DNA from: CAZOZP01 sp964584325
Lineage (GTDB): Bacteria > Bacteroidota > Ignavibacteria > Ignavibacteriales > Melioribacteraceae
DNA: 64,000 nt
Assembly (NCBI GenBank): GCA_964584325.1
Contig: CAZOZP010000005.1
Span: forward strand, 11,971-75,970
Direction: 5' to 3'
The translations under genes and the position numbers were made by a program. Shown here one piece after another: positions 1-9,204 of this stretch (within the stretch, counting starts at the first letter, position 1; each line of letters begins with the position of its first letter). The notes under the pieces are model-generated. The model was not told where the DNA came from, did no database searches, and worked only from the letters and a program-made list of their open reading frames with translations.

Positions 1-1854
1 AAGAACTTCAGTAAAGACAATTCTTACACTTTGACTGTTAATGTAAACAGAGCTTTGAATTTCCGGAGGATCAGTATCAAGAACTACACTGTATGTAAAT
101 GAAGCAGTGTTTGCAGAAGGATTTATGGAATTGCCGGAATTATCCGATACTCCGCTCACAGATACAGTATATGAAGAATTTGGAATAAAAGCCGAAGTTG
201 TGAGAAGAACTTTGGAATTATCGGCCTGTCTTTGTGCTGATAATACCGAGATGCCGCCGGTTATTGTATAATTTGATGCCTGGGATGCAGAAATGCCGAG
301 GTTCTCACTGAATGAAAGCATAAGCGAAGATTCGCTTCCTGCTGCTGCTGAAATAAGCTGAGGCATAGTAACATCTGCGCCTAGGGAAGATTTCTGATAT
401 GCACCGGGATCTAAATTCATGGCTGTATTAATAGAGTTTCCATCGAGATCATATTCAAATCCGGCAACAGGAATCCCCGTTCCAAGTGATGACGATCCGT
501 CTCTTAGTCTTAAGTTGCCGTAAACGAAAGCACTCGTATAAGAAAGGTTAATCATTTCGGGATTCGCAAAACGGTCATTGTGAACATTTGCTTTAGTCAG
601 CCATTTGGAAGCAATTTCCGAAGGATAAATTCTTGCATCTGTCTGTGCGTAATCTGCTTGAGTTTCATACCTGCCGTATGGCAGAACAGAAGCGTTATAT
701 GCAATAGAACCCGTATAATAAATAAACCTGTGAATAGGAGAATTATTGAAAGTATAGTAAGTGTTATTATAAAAAGAATTGTTTTCCCACATTTCTCCGA
801 CCTGAAGATTTTCAGTTGTTCCGTTTCGATAGGTGTAATTTACGTTCTTCGGCATACCTGTAATAACCGTTCCGATTATAATGTTATTCGAAAAAACATT
901 TCCGGCAAATTCATTAACAAGCGGTGCGTTAGCGTGAAGCCAGCCAAGGAACATTGCATTCGGATTGCCGTAAAAAGTGTTGTTATAAATTTGTCCGTCA
1001 GTAACATTTTCGTATGCAAAAGCATAAGACCCGGCTCCCTGAATTACATTGCCTCTTACGATAGTATATCTTTGTTCCATGAACTGTGAGTGAAGTTTTA
1101 TTCCCTGAACAGTTGTACCTGAAATGAAATTATATTCAACAATATTATTATCCCCTCCGCCTATATCAATAGCTTCTTCACTGATTTTATGAAATGTATT
1201 ATGATGAATCCAAATGTTACCGTTGGCCGAACCCATATTTATACAGTCCTCGCCTATAGTATTCTCAAATTCACAATAACCTATTTCTATATTATTGAGA
1301 GGCTTTGCGATATTTGGTTCAGGAGTATTTGCAGGCGCATAGGGATTGTAGAACCCCATTCTTCCTTCCGAAATTTTAAGTCGGAGGAATTTTACATGGT
1401 GGAGACCCATATCAGAATCGCTTGCACGCAGACTCAATTCTCCGATAAAATGAATATCCTGATAAATAAAATATGATTGTGACTGAAGTCTTACCGCAAC
1501 ACTGTAGGCAGACACCTGCTTGTTGGAAATAACCGGTCTCGCCAAAGAAGGATTTCCGTAAGCTCCCATTACGATATAAGCACTCGAGTTACCGCTTTTC
1601 CCAACAGGAATATGAACTACTCCAACGGTAGAAATTGTTGGAGGAGCAAAAGTATCACCGCGCTTCAGGAGAATACTGTCGCCGGGATTGATTAAACCCC
1701 AGGAATTGTTAAGTTTTTGAAGTGTCTTCCAGGCAGAAGCAGGGCTTTTGCCGTTATTTGCATCATTGCCGTCTGTATCTGAAATATAATAGTTGGTTTG
1801 AGCCAAGGTAAGTGAAACAAATAATAAATTAATATATAATAAAATGCGGTACAT
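1..1854 (-). CDS. Secreted parallel beta-helix protein with Ig-like repeats, C-terminus beyond window
   Basis: An open frame of 618 codons runs from an ATG at 1854 off the left edge with no stop, so the C-terminus is missing. The start is preceded by AAGGAG at good spacing, and the first 18 or so residues (MYRILLYINLLFVSLTLAQ) form a signal peptide. Residues about 22-480 are a right-handed parallel beta-helix: the opening YYISDTDGNDANNGKS is typical of these secreted pectate-lyase-like proteins, followed by Asn-rich rungs such as NIWIHHNTFHKI and IYNNTFYGNPNAM. Residues about 498-590 look like a bacterial Ig-like domain (LMLSFSENLGISASQASNY), and a second begins at DTDPPEIQSS near 593. The protein is therefore probably extracellular and may act on or bind polysaccharide, but no catalytic residues can be assigned. 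A T9SS sorting domain may lie beyond the edge; that is a guess. It diverges from the T9SS cargo gene at 2299. Confidence 0.85.
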   Translation of the reverse strand, partial: MYRILLYINLLFVSLTLAQTNYYISDTDGNDANNGKSPASAWKTLQKLNNSWGLINPGDSILLKRGDTFAPPTISTVGVVHIPVGKSGNSSAYIVMGAYGNPSLARPVISNKQVSAYSVAVRLQSQSYFIYQDIHFIGELSLRASDSDMGLHHVKFLRLKISEGRMGFYNPYAPANTPEPNIAKPLNNIEIGYCEFENTIGEDCINMGSANGNIWIHHNTFHKISEEAIDIGGGDNNIVEYNFISGTTVQGIKLHSQFMEQRYTIVRGNVIQGAGSYAFAYENVTDGQIYNNTFYGNPNAMFLGWLHANAPLVNEFAGNVFSNNIIIGTVITGMPKNVNYTYRNGTTENLQVGEMWENNSFYNNTYYTFNNSPIHRFIYYTGSIAYNASVLPYGRYETQADYAQTDARIYPSEIASKWLTKANVHNDRFANPEMINLSYTSAFVYGNLRLRDGSSSLGTGIPVAGFEYDLDGNSINTAMNLDPGAYQKSSLGADVTMPQLISAAAGSESSLMLSFSENLGISASQASNYTITGGISVLSAQRQADNSKVLLTTSAFIPNSSYTVSVSGVSDNSGNSINPSANTASFTYSVVLDTDPPEIQSSVYINSQSVRIVFTEVL

Positions 1855-2298
1855 TTTTTCTCCTTGAATTTATTTTCCCTTTGCAAAACAGAAATTATGC
1901 CTTAATAAAATCTTGCTTATCACAAAAACAATGTAATGATTTCCGTGAACACAAAAAAGAGATAAGGAAATATTCTGCCTTTATAATAAAAGGGGATAAA
2001 CTTGCTTTATTAAATCATCCCGGACAAATATAACTATTATTACAAATTCGTTTCAGACTGAAAAAAAAATTGAAATTATGATCTGCGTCAAGATTTCTTT
2101 ACATAAAAACAAAAACCTGCAACATTTTGCACTTGTTTATCATTTTTCTGTGGTTTTAAAAGATAAATTTTCTATATTAGACATAGTGTCTAAATATTTA
2201 TTCCTTGAAATTATTCGAAATAACTTTAAGCGGATCTAAAAATTTAGGACGTTAACGGGTTCGGGCAAAATTAATAACAAAATGTTTAGGGAGGTTTT
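1855..2298. promoter_or_regulatory. Divergent intergenic region with a 7-bp inverted repeat
   Basis: This 444-base AT-rich gap separates two divergent secreted-protein genes and must hold both promoters. A perfect inverted repeat TTAGACA-tag-TGTCTAA lies at 2177-2193, about 105 bases upstream of the plus-strand start. It could be an operator or part of an RNA leader. The plus-strand gene has a strong GGGAGG ribosome site at about 2288. The stretch 2225-2275 (GGACGTTAACGGGTTCGGGC) is GC-richer than its surroundings, but I match it to no known riboswitch. Confidence 0.35.
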
Positions 2299-3552
2299 AT
2301 GAAATCTTTATCCGGTTTTTTTTTCGTATTAATTTTTAGCATAACGCTATATTCACAACCGCTGTCAACAAAAACAATTGATGGTAACGTGGGCGAATGG
2401 GAAAATGGTGAAAAATATCAATCAACCTGGGATAAGGGTTTTTGGTTATTAAGTTGGGATTCAGATTATATCTATCTGGGATTTGAAGTTACTAATACAA
2501 GTACAGACGGTACAACTCTTTTTGGGTTAGTATACTTTGATACAGATCCACAATCAAATCCTTTAAGTGGCGGCAATGGGGATTCTAATCCAAATCCAAC
2601 AACTGATGTAGATACAAGTATAACACTGCCATTTCTTGCAGATTTTGAGATATTTTTCAGGAATAATTCTTTTTCGATAAAAAAATTCCAAGGTTCAGAA
2701 TGGGTATCTGTTGTTGCTCATCCTGATATTCAAATATCAAATAATTCAACAAATTACGATGTAGAGATGAGGATACCTAGGTCATTCTTGGGAAATCCGT
2801 CAGAATTATATACAACTTTTTTGAAAGTGAATTCCACTAATTCTTATAAGGATGGTTTTGCTTTTGCTCCTTATAATGAGTTGAGAGGTACAGACAAAAA
2901 TAATGCGGAAGACATTACTTTGATTAACCCATTTAATTATTTCTATGAAGCCTCTCTGGTCGATGGAGTTTTCCCTTTTACAAGCGAAGATACTCCACTT
3001 CCTGTTGAACTTTCGGCATTCACTGCTTCGGCAAAAGCCGGTGGTGTGGAATTGAATTGGACTACAGCTTCTGAAGTAAATAACAACAGATTTGAAGTTG
3101 AAAGAAAATCTGCAGGCTCAAATTGGATAAAGCTTGCTCAGTTAAACGGAGCAGGAAACAGCAGCGCGGTTAATTCATACAGATTTTTCGATAAGGATGC
3201 ATCGGTTGGAAGCTATTCTTACAGATTGAAACAAGTTGACAACGATGGTAAATATGAATACAGTAAAATAGTTGAAGTTATTATTGCCGGGTCAACTGAA
3301 TTACTGCAGAATTATCCTAATCCTTTTAATCCGACTACTACAATAAGATTCACTCTTGCAGAAAATACAAATGTTAAGCTTACTGTTTATAACCTTCTCG
3401 GACAGGAAATCGGTGTTCTGATAAATCAAAGAATGGATGCCGGAAGCCATAATATTAAATTTGATGCTTCCAATCTGATTAGCGGTGTTTACTTGTATAA
3501 AATTGAAGCGGGCGGATATAGCAGGATTAATAAAATGTTATTGATAAAGTAA
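2299..3552 (+). CDS. Secreted protein with T9SS type A C-terminal sorting domain
   Basis: A 417-residue protein predicted to be exported and then passed through the type IX secretion system. Residues 1-19 are a signal peptide ending near LYSQP. Residues about 20-225 form a beta-rich domain (TIDGNVGEWENGEKYQ ... YIYLGFEVTNTSTDGTTLFG) that resembles the DOMON/CBM9-like carbohydrate-binding folds of secreted enzymes; this is judged by eye only. Residues about 234-330 look like a fibronectin-III-type domain (VELNWTTASEVNNNRFEVER). Residues 335-417 are the sorting domain, opening with LLQNYPNPFNPTTTIRF and ending in KMLLIK. No catalytic motif is visible, so a binding or structural role is likelier than an enzyme. 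GGGAGG precedes the ATG. A long hairpin follows the stop. Confidence 0.85.
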   Translation: MKSLSGFFFVLIFSITLYSQPLSTKTIDGNVGEWENGEKYQSTWDKGFWLLSWDSDYIYLGFEVTNTSTDGTTLFGLVYFDTDPQSNPLSGGNGDSNPNPTTDVDTSITLPFLADFEIFFRNNSFSIKKFQGSEWVSVVAHPDIQISNNSTNYDVEMRIPRSFLGNPSELYTTFLKVNSTNSYKDGFAFAPYNELRGTDKNNAEDITLINPFNYFYEASLVDGVFPFTSEDTPLPVELSAFTASAKAGGVELNWTTASEVNNNRFEVERKSAGSNWIKLAQLNGAGNSSAVNSYRFFDKDASVGSYSYRLKQVDNDGKYEYSKIVEVIIAGSTELLQNYPNPFNPTTTIRFTLAENTNVKLTVYNLLGQEIGVLINQRMDAGSHNIKFDASNLISGVYLYKIEAGGYSRINKMLLIK

Positions 3553-3567
3553 CAGAGTAATATAGCG

Positions 3568-3601
3568 ACAGAGTAACAAAGTTGATACTTTGTTGCTCTG
3601 T
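3568..3601. terminator. 15-bp stem hairpin between T9SS gene and polysaccharide operon
   Basis: Arms 3568-3582 and 3587-3601 pair along 15 positions, with one G-T wobble and a TGAT loop. No clear T-tract follows, so it may end transcription, stabilise the upstream mRNA or be a repeat remnant. Its arm (ACAGAGTAACAAAGT) resembles sequence at 61295-61315 and 62210-62220, which points to a dispersed repeat. Confidence 0.5.
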
Positions 3602-3644
3602 TGCATAATAGGTTGAGATTAAAAATAAATGGAAAGTCATTGGC

Positions 3645-6089
3645 ATGAGTTTTAATGATTCATTGAAAGATCAGCATAAGATTTTCAGAATAATAGATGT
3701 ATTGTTTCGGCATAAATGGGCTATTATAATAACATTTTTCGTTGTTGTTTCTGTTGTAACTATTTATACAGTTAGGCAGCCAAAAATCTATTCGGCTACT
3801 TCTTCAGTTATGATTAAAGACCAGCTTACGGCAAAGCTTGGATTCGGAGATTTTTCAGGTACCAAAGACCGTAATATGAAGAACGAACTTGAAATACTTA
3901 ATTCAAATAAGTTTTATTCAGGCGTTGCAGAAAGAATTATTGATAGGTTTTATGTTGATCCGGAGAACCGAAAAGATACAATAAGAATGCTGAAAGATGC
4001 AGCAAGACTAGTAGGATATTCTGATACAAACCATACCGCAGCAAGAGATTATATTGCTGAGAGATTGCCGCAGTTTATCTCTTATGAAATTGGTAAAGAG
4101 AATGATGTTGTTAAAATAACCGCATCAAGTCTTAATCCGGCCGAAGCTGCCATGCTGTCAAATATCGTGGCAGAAAGTTATCTGGATAAAGACCTTGTTA
4201 ACAACAGATCCAATGCTTCTCAAGTGCGAAAATTTCTCGAAGAACAGCAAAACAACTACCGCGATGAACTCGAAAAAAGTGAAAGAATGTTTCAAATATT
4301 CAGTTCAACAGAAGGTGTTGCAAGTTTGAGTGATGAATCCAGAAACTTAATCCAGAAAATTACTGAACTTCAGACTGAGTTGGAAAGATCAGACATTGAG
4401 TATCAGAAGGGAAAACTGCTTCTTGAGAACTATTCGAAAGATCTTAACAGAATAGTGCCACAGGCTACAGAAAGGATTCTTGACGTAGATGATCTTTACA
4501 TTCAGCAGTTAAGGCAAAAGATATCTGAACTTGAAGCAGATAAAGATATACTTAAAATTGCAAGCAGCGGCAGTTCTTCCAGACCTGAATATCAGAAAGA
4601 ACTTTTAAGGAAACAAAGAGAAATTGATTCTCTGAAGAGTATTCTGTCTGTAAGGTCCAGCAAATATATCAGCAATTCTCTTGAAGATTATACTTTAGGT
4701 TCCGGTGCAAATAAAAAAGGCGGAGATGCAGTTTCTTCCTTGTCCGGTGAAATTTATAACCTTCAGTTGAAACAAAAAACTCTGGAACTTAACAGAAATA
4801 TGCTTTATAAACAGCTTGCCAAATATGAAGCACAGTTCAGCAGACTTCCTCAGCAAAGCTATAATCTCGCTAAACTTATGAGAGATAAGGAGATTAATGA
4901 AAAGCTCTACAAAAAAATCGGTGAGCAATATCAGGAAGCTCTATTGGCGGAGAAATCAATATTCGGAAAAGTAGAACTTCTGGATTATGCAAAAGTGCCA
5001 TCCGGTCCTGTTAGTCCGAGAATTGCACTAAATATTGCACTTTCTATGGTAATCGGACTTTTGCTTGGCGTTACTGCCGCATTTACATTGAACTTTGTAT
5101 TTAATTACGTCAGGAATCCTCAGGATATTGAAGCTTTAGGTTTCAGACTAATATCCACTATTCCAAAACTCAGATTAGGTGATGGCAGTGAAGAGAAAAA
5201 GATGCTGCCCGGAAGCATAAAAGGATTGCTGAACGCTAAAGGAGATTATTCAGTTGCAACTGAGTCATACCAAAGACTGCAGATTTATCTTGATTATGCG
5301 TTTCAGGATAGGAAGATTCAGTCTCTTCTTGTTACAAGTTCAGGTCCCGGAGAAGGGAAAAGCGCAACTGCATCTAATCTTGCGATAACTTATGCAAACT
5401 CAGGCAAGAAAGTACTTCTGGTTGACTGCGATTTAAGAAAACCTTCAATAAATAAGTATTTTAATCTTCATCCGGTTCCGTCACTGTCGCATTATTTGTT
5501 CGGAAAGAATTCTCTGGAAGATGTCTTAAGAGATACACACGTTGACGGACTAAAGGTAATTACTGCAATTGAATTCAGACAGAATCCCGCGCTCATTCTT
5601 ACTTCAGAAAAAATGTACAGTTTTATGTCAGAGATGTCGAAGAGATTCGATCTGGTAATTTATGATACACCACCGGTTAATGCAGTTACAGATGCAATTC
5701 ATCTTGCAAAAAAAGTGGACGATGTTATTTTGATTGCCAGAGCAGAGAAAACAAATATTGATGAAATTAACCGCGCCGCAAATCTTTTCCGGGAGTTCCA
5801 CATAAGCATTGGCGGAGTTGTGCTTAACGATTTTGATGATTCCAAGTTGAACTCATACTACGGAAGGTATTACGGATACTACTCGCAAGACGAAGCTTCC
5901 AGAAAAGGTAAGGTAAATAAGAGAAGTAAAATTATACTCAAGGCGAATAAGTTTACTGAATCAGAGGAATTCAAATCTCTGAATAATGATGCCGATGAGG
6001 CTTTTTACAATGAATCAGGAATCAACGGAAAATCCCACACCCCGGGCAACGGGAAAAGTGCAATACATGAACCTGAGTTAAAAGACTAA
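3645..6089 (+). CDS. Wzc-like polysaccharide co-polymerase / tyrosine autokinase
   Basis: An 814-residue inner-membrane protein that controls chain length and assembly of an exported polysaccharide. A first membrane span lies at about 24-43 and a second at about 458-482, enclosing a large periplasmic Wzz-type region with coiled coil (about 190-430). The cytoplasmic BY-kinase domain follows: Walker A SGPGEGKS at about 565-572, Walker A' VLLVDCDLRKP near 592-601 and Walker B LVIYDTPP near 671-678. A tyrosine cluster (YYGRYYGYY, about 737-746) is the expected autophosphorylation site. An unusual charged, low-complexity tail of about 65 residues follows the cluster. It is the first gene of an 18-gene plus-strand run. 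All motifs of the Wzc/GumC-kinase fusion family are present; the substrate polymer is unknown. Confidence 0.92.
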   Translation: MSFNDSLKDQHKIFRIIDVLFRHKWAIIITFFVVVSVVTIYTVRQPKIYSATSSVMIKDQLTAKLGFGDFSGTKDRNMKNELEILNSNKFYSGVAERIIDRFYVDPENRKDTIRMLKDAARLVGYSDTNHTAARDYIAERLPQFISYEIGKENDVVKITASSLNPAEAAMLSNIVAESYLDKDLVNNRSNASQVRKFLEEQQNNYRDELEKSERMFQIFSSTEGVASLSDESRNLIQKITELQTELERSDIEYQKGKLLLENYSKDLNRIVPQATERILDVDDLYIQQLRQKISELEADKDILKIASSGSSSRPEYQKELLRKQREIDSLKSILSVRSSKYISNSLEDYTLGSGANKKGGDAVSSLSGEIYNLQLKQKTLELNRNMLYKQLAKYEAQFSRLPQQSYNLAKLMRDKEINEKLYKKIGEQYQEALLAEKSIFGKVELLDYAKVPSGPVSPRIALNIALSMVIGLLLGVTAAFTLNFVFNYVRNPQDIEALGFRLISTIPKLRLGDGSEEKKMLPGSIKGLLNAKGDYSVATESYQRLQIYLDYAFQDRKIQSLLVTSSGPGEGKSATASNLAITYANSGKKVLLVDCDLRKPSINKYFNLHPVPSLSHYLFGKNSLEDVLRDTHVDGLKVITAIEFRQNPALILTSEKMYSFMSEMSKRFDLVIYDTPPVNAVTDAIHLAKKVDDVILIARAEKTNIDEINRAANLFREFHISIGGVVLNDFDDSKLNSYYGRYYGYYSQDEASRKGKVNKRSKIILKANKFTESEEFKSLNNDADEAFYNESGINGKSHTPGNGKSAIHEPELKD

Positions 6090-6107
6090 TTTTGGGAAAG
6101 GACTGAA

Positions 6108-6563
6108 ATGAAAAACATATTTACGGCGGTATTATTCATACTTTTGGGCGGAGCAGTTTTAGCACAGATGCCGGGAAGTGTTTATAAAGTTGAAAGTATT
6201 CCGGGTGAAGTAACAAAAAGAGTTAATTTATGGGGATATGTTAATAAACCCGGATGCTATGAAGTACCTGTTGAAACAAACCTGATTCAGTTGATTACTT
6301 ATGCCGGCGGACCAAAAGACTATGCCGATCTTGATGATATTAAACTTTACAGGATTGACCAGAACGGGATGAGACAACTGATAGAAGTATCTTTGGATGA
6401 TATTTCTGAAACTGACAAATATAAACTTGATACTTACGATGACGATACAATTATTGTTGATTATTCAGCAGTTGTAACATGGCGGGAAGTCTTTGGTCTT
6501 ATTTCAGCACCGCTTGCTGTGGTTGCAAGCCTTGTTTTGATAATTGACCGATTAAGCAACTGA
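6108..6563 (+). CDS. Short SLBB-domain protein of the polysaccharide operon
   Basis: A 151-residue protein with a signal peptide (MKNIFTAVLFILLGGAVLAQ), one SLBB-like domain at about residues 38-110 (VNLWGYVNKPGCYEVP ... LIQLITYAGGPKDYAD) and a C-terminal membrane span at about 131-148. SLBB domains occur in Wza-type export channels, where they follow a polysaccharide-export domain. Here that domain is missing, so this is probably an accessory periplasmic part of the exporter, anchored by its C-terminus, not the outer-membrane channel itself. GGAAAGG precedes the start, and the gene lies 18 bases after the kinase gene. Confidence 0.8.
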   Translation: MKNIFTAVLFILLGGAVLAQMPGSVYKVESIPGEVTKRVNLWGYVNKPGCYEVPVETNLIQLITYAGGPKDYADLDDIKLYRIDQNGMRQLIEVSLDDISETDKYKLDTYDDDTIIVDYSAVVTWREVFGLISAPLAVVASLVLIIDRLSN

Positions 6564-6587
6564 TAATTATCGAAAAGTGAATGATTA

Positions 6588-8081
6588 ATGTCTTCAATTA
6601 TTGCTTACTTAAAAGGAAAACCTTATAGGGTTCTTGTTGTTTTTAATGTTCTGACAGTTCTGTTTCTGTTGTTCTTTCTGCGTACGTTTGGTGGACTCCA
6701 ATCGAGATACGCTTTATATTTCTTTGCAGGTCCGGTTATTCTGTTTATTCTTTTCAACATTAAAAGCATCTTTATAAAAGTAACTCTCCCTTTATTCTTT
6801 ATAATTTTCATCGAGAATATTGTTATAAGCAGTGTTCCTGTTGCAGGATTTGTACGCATAGGAGGAGCACTGATTTTAGCATTAATAGCACTTCTCTCAA
6901 TATACAACTATCAGAAAATGGAAAAACTTCCTCGTCTGTTTGATGCACAATGGTTTGTTTACTTCGTTTTTATTGTTATATCTTTTATAATAGGAATTAC
7001 TACTCATCCTGAATTATTCGGATTAAATGTTGAAGCTCTTCTTACATATTATATTGAATTCTTTCTTTATTTTTATCTTGGTTATCAGGCATTCAGAAAT
7101 GTAAAAACAGCCTCTGATTTTATGACATTGCTCGTAATATTCGGAGCATTATCTGCCGGAGGGCACATTTTTTCAATGCTTACGGGAATAAACCTTGAGC
7201 TTGTCCGCGGCGAAAGCGCCGTTGCCGCATCAAGAGATCTTTCAGAAGGCAATTGGCGTTATGGCGGATTTTTCGGTAATGTAAATACTATGTCGGCCTT
7301 TTATGTTATGCTTGTACCCGCTGCTGTTTATCTTGTCTTTAATTCCAAAACCCTTATAGTCAAAATTCTTGCCGGTATTAGCATCGGTGCTATGATAATT
7401 TCACTTCTGATGGGTGCCAGCAGAGGCGGATTGCTGTTTGTAGTGTTGAATACTTTTATCATTCTGTTTTTCATGAAGATTTCTGTTAAAAATATTTTCA
7501 CTGGATTAATCACAGCAGCAGTCCTGATAATTGTGCTGAATTCAGTTCTTGATAGTTTTTTCACCGAATTCATTGACAGAGCATTTGAAGAAATGAACAG
7601 AAAAGGAACTGATTCACCGCGAGAAGTAATTTGGTATTTTACTATGGGAATTATTCAGGAAAATCCTCTTGGACTCGGACTTTCTACATTTAATTTCAGT
7701 GATGCTTTAAGAAAGGCAGGCAATATTTTTTGGGCTAATCCACATAATATGTATTTGGAAATGACAACACAAACCGGGATTGGAGGATTACTTCTTTTTC
7801 TGACCATTATCGGAAGAATAATTTGGTCTGTAATAAAAGCTTTAGGCAGAACAGATGATTATCAGGAGAGAACGGCACTGGTAACTGCACTTTCGGTTAT
7901 CATGGGGTTTATGATTATGGGTTTTACCGAGCCTGTATTCAGAAATCAGTACAAGCTTAACCATATTTTCGGAATAGTATCGGGATTGTCTTTATTCCTT
8001 AGCCATAAAGTCGTACAAAATTCATTTTTGATAAATGCAATTCCGGAGGCGGTAAATGGAACAAAAATCCTTCCGGATTAA
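6588..8081 (+). CDS. O-antigen ligase / Wzy-type polymerase membrane protein
   Basis: A 497-residue, very hydrophobic protein with about 11-12 membrane spans and a large loop near residues 320-400. The loop and following span carry NPHNMYLEMTTQTGIGGLLL, the region typical of Wzy_C/O-antigen ligase proteins (an H-N-x-Y-L pattern with G-x-x-G-L-L after it). Such proteins polymerise or ligate lipid-linked repeat units on the periplasmic face of the inner membrane. Placed between the chain-length kinase and the glycosyltransferases, it is most likely the polymerase. Its end overlaps the next start by 26 bases. Confidence 0.82.
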   Translation: MSSIIAYLKGKPYRVLVVFNVLTVLFLLFFLRTFGGLQSRYALYFFAGPVILFILFNIKSIFIKVTLPLFFIIFIENIVISSVPVAGFVRIGGALILALIALLSIYNYQKMEKLPRLFDAQWFVYFVFIVISFIIGITTHPELFGLNVEALLTYYIEFFLYFYLGYQAFRNVKTASDFMTLLVIFGALSAGGHIFSMLTGINLELVRGESAVAASRDLSEGNWRYGGFFGNVNTMSAFYVMLVPAAVYLVFNSKTLIVKILAGISIGAMIISLLMGASRGGLLFVVLNTFIILFFMKISVKNIFTGLITAAVLIIVLNSVLDSFFTEFIDRAFEEMNRKGTDSPREVIWYFTMGIIQENPLGLGLSTFNFSDALRKAGNIFWANPHNMYLEMTTQTGIGGLLLFLTIIGRIIWSVIKALGRTDDYQERTALVTALSVIMGFMIMGFTEPVFRNQYKLNHIFGIVSGLSLFLSHKVVQNSFLINAIPEAVNGTKILPD

Positions 8082-9204
8082 AATAATTGGCCCTGTCCCC
8101 CCGCCTATTGGAGGAATTTCTGTTCATACCGAAAGGTTGGCATTGAACCTTCAATTAAAAGGGTACGATGTCGAAATGTTGGAAGATGACCTTATACCCG
8201 GACCTGTTTTGTTTAAGAAAATTCTTCTTTTTGTTCAGGGAAAAGGTTATAAAAGAACTGAAGAAGCTAAGTACTGTACTGACTTTAAATCATTTAAGAG
8301 ATTAAGAGGATTTTTCTCCGTAGTTAAAAGCATTATTACCGAAAAGGAAAAATGTATTTATCATCTTCACAAAAAATACTGGAAATACAGGGCACTTGCT
8401 TCACTTGCAGGGAAGTTGAGTAGAAATGCAAAAATTGTAATTACATTTCATAGTATGAGAGAAAATCTCTCTGAACTTGGGTTGATCAACAGGTTTTACG
8501 TTTTTATTGTCTGCCGATTTGGAGATGCATTTATAGTTACAAACTCGGATATTGAAGGTAAACTTTTAAGAGCAGGGGTTTCAAAGCACAAAATTTTTAT
8601 TTCCAATCCGTTTTTACCGCCGGTTGAAAAAAAAGAAGAAATTGACTCGGTTCTGAGAGAATTAGGAACATTTCCGGAAGATCACTATCCGATTGTTTGC
8701 GGTAATGCTTCAAAGCTGGTCTTTCATAACAATGAAGATCTTTACGGATTAGATTTGCTTGTCGAGGCTTGTGCTATACTTAAGAACGAATACCGGAAAA
8801 TTGGATTTATTTTTAGTCTTCCTGAAATAGGTGAAGAAAACTACTTTTCAAAGATAAAGTTGAGAATTGAAGAATTAAATATATCCGACTCATTTCTGAT
8901 TATTACCAAAAAAATTCCGTTTTACCCTGTGCTGAAGTCAGGTAATATTTTTGTAAGACCTACGAATACAGACGGTGATTCAGTTTCTCTGAGGGAAGCT
9001 TTACATTACGGTATGCCCACAGTTGCTTCCGACGCGGTGCCAAGACCTGAGGGAACAATCTTATTTAGAAACAGAGATCTGCAGAGTATGGTTTCAGCAA
9101 TAAGAGGGGCGTTCTCCAATGATTTGCAGGAATTGCGAACCGGGGAAACTGATCCTCTTGAGAATATTATTACCATATACAAAAAAGCAGGAGCTGTTCA
9201 ATGA
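8056..9204 (+). CDS. GT-B glycosyltransferase (GT4-like)
   Basis: A 382-residue cytoplasmic glycosyltransferase. The N-terminus IIGPVPPPIGGISVHTERL (about 10-28) is the Gly-rich first strand and loop of a GT-B fold. Near residue 300 RPTNTDGDSVSLREAL gives the donor-site Glu and following helix of GT4-like enzymes. Donor and acceptor sugars cannot be read from sequence. It is clearly related to the protein at 19080-20084, which shares PPPxGGxSVH and TDGDSxSxREALxY; the pair look like diverged paralogues. GGAGG at about 8045 supports this start inside the end of the polymerase gene. Confidence 0.82.
   Translation: MEQKSFRIKIIGPVPPPIGGISVHTERLALNLQLKGYDVEMLEDDLIPGPVLFKKILLFVQGKGYKRTEEAKYCTDFKSFKRLRGFFSVVKSIITEKEKCIYHLHKKYWKYRALASLAGKLSRNAKIVITFHSMRENLSELGLINRFYVFIVCRFGDAFIVTNSDIEGKLLRAGVSKHKIFISNPFLPPVEKKEEIDSVLRELGTFPEDHYPIVCGNASKLVFHNNEDLYGLDLLVEACAILKNEYRKIGFIFSLPEIGEENYFSKIKLRIEELNISDSFLIITKKIPFYPVLKSGNIFVRPTNTDGDSVSLREALHYGMPTVASDAVPRPEGTILFRNRDLQSMVSAIRGAFSNDLQELRTGETDPLENIITIYKKAGAVQ

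Noticed and set aside
580..1476. Plus-strand frames inside the beta-helix gene
   Set aside because: They are antisense to a long, clearly coding minus-strand frame with recognisable domains.
2225..2298. Riboswitch in the leader of the T9SS cargo gene
   Set aside because: GC-richer patch noticed, but it matches no riboswitch core that I know, and no expression platform is visible.
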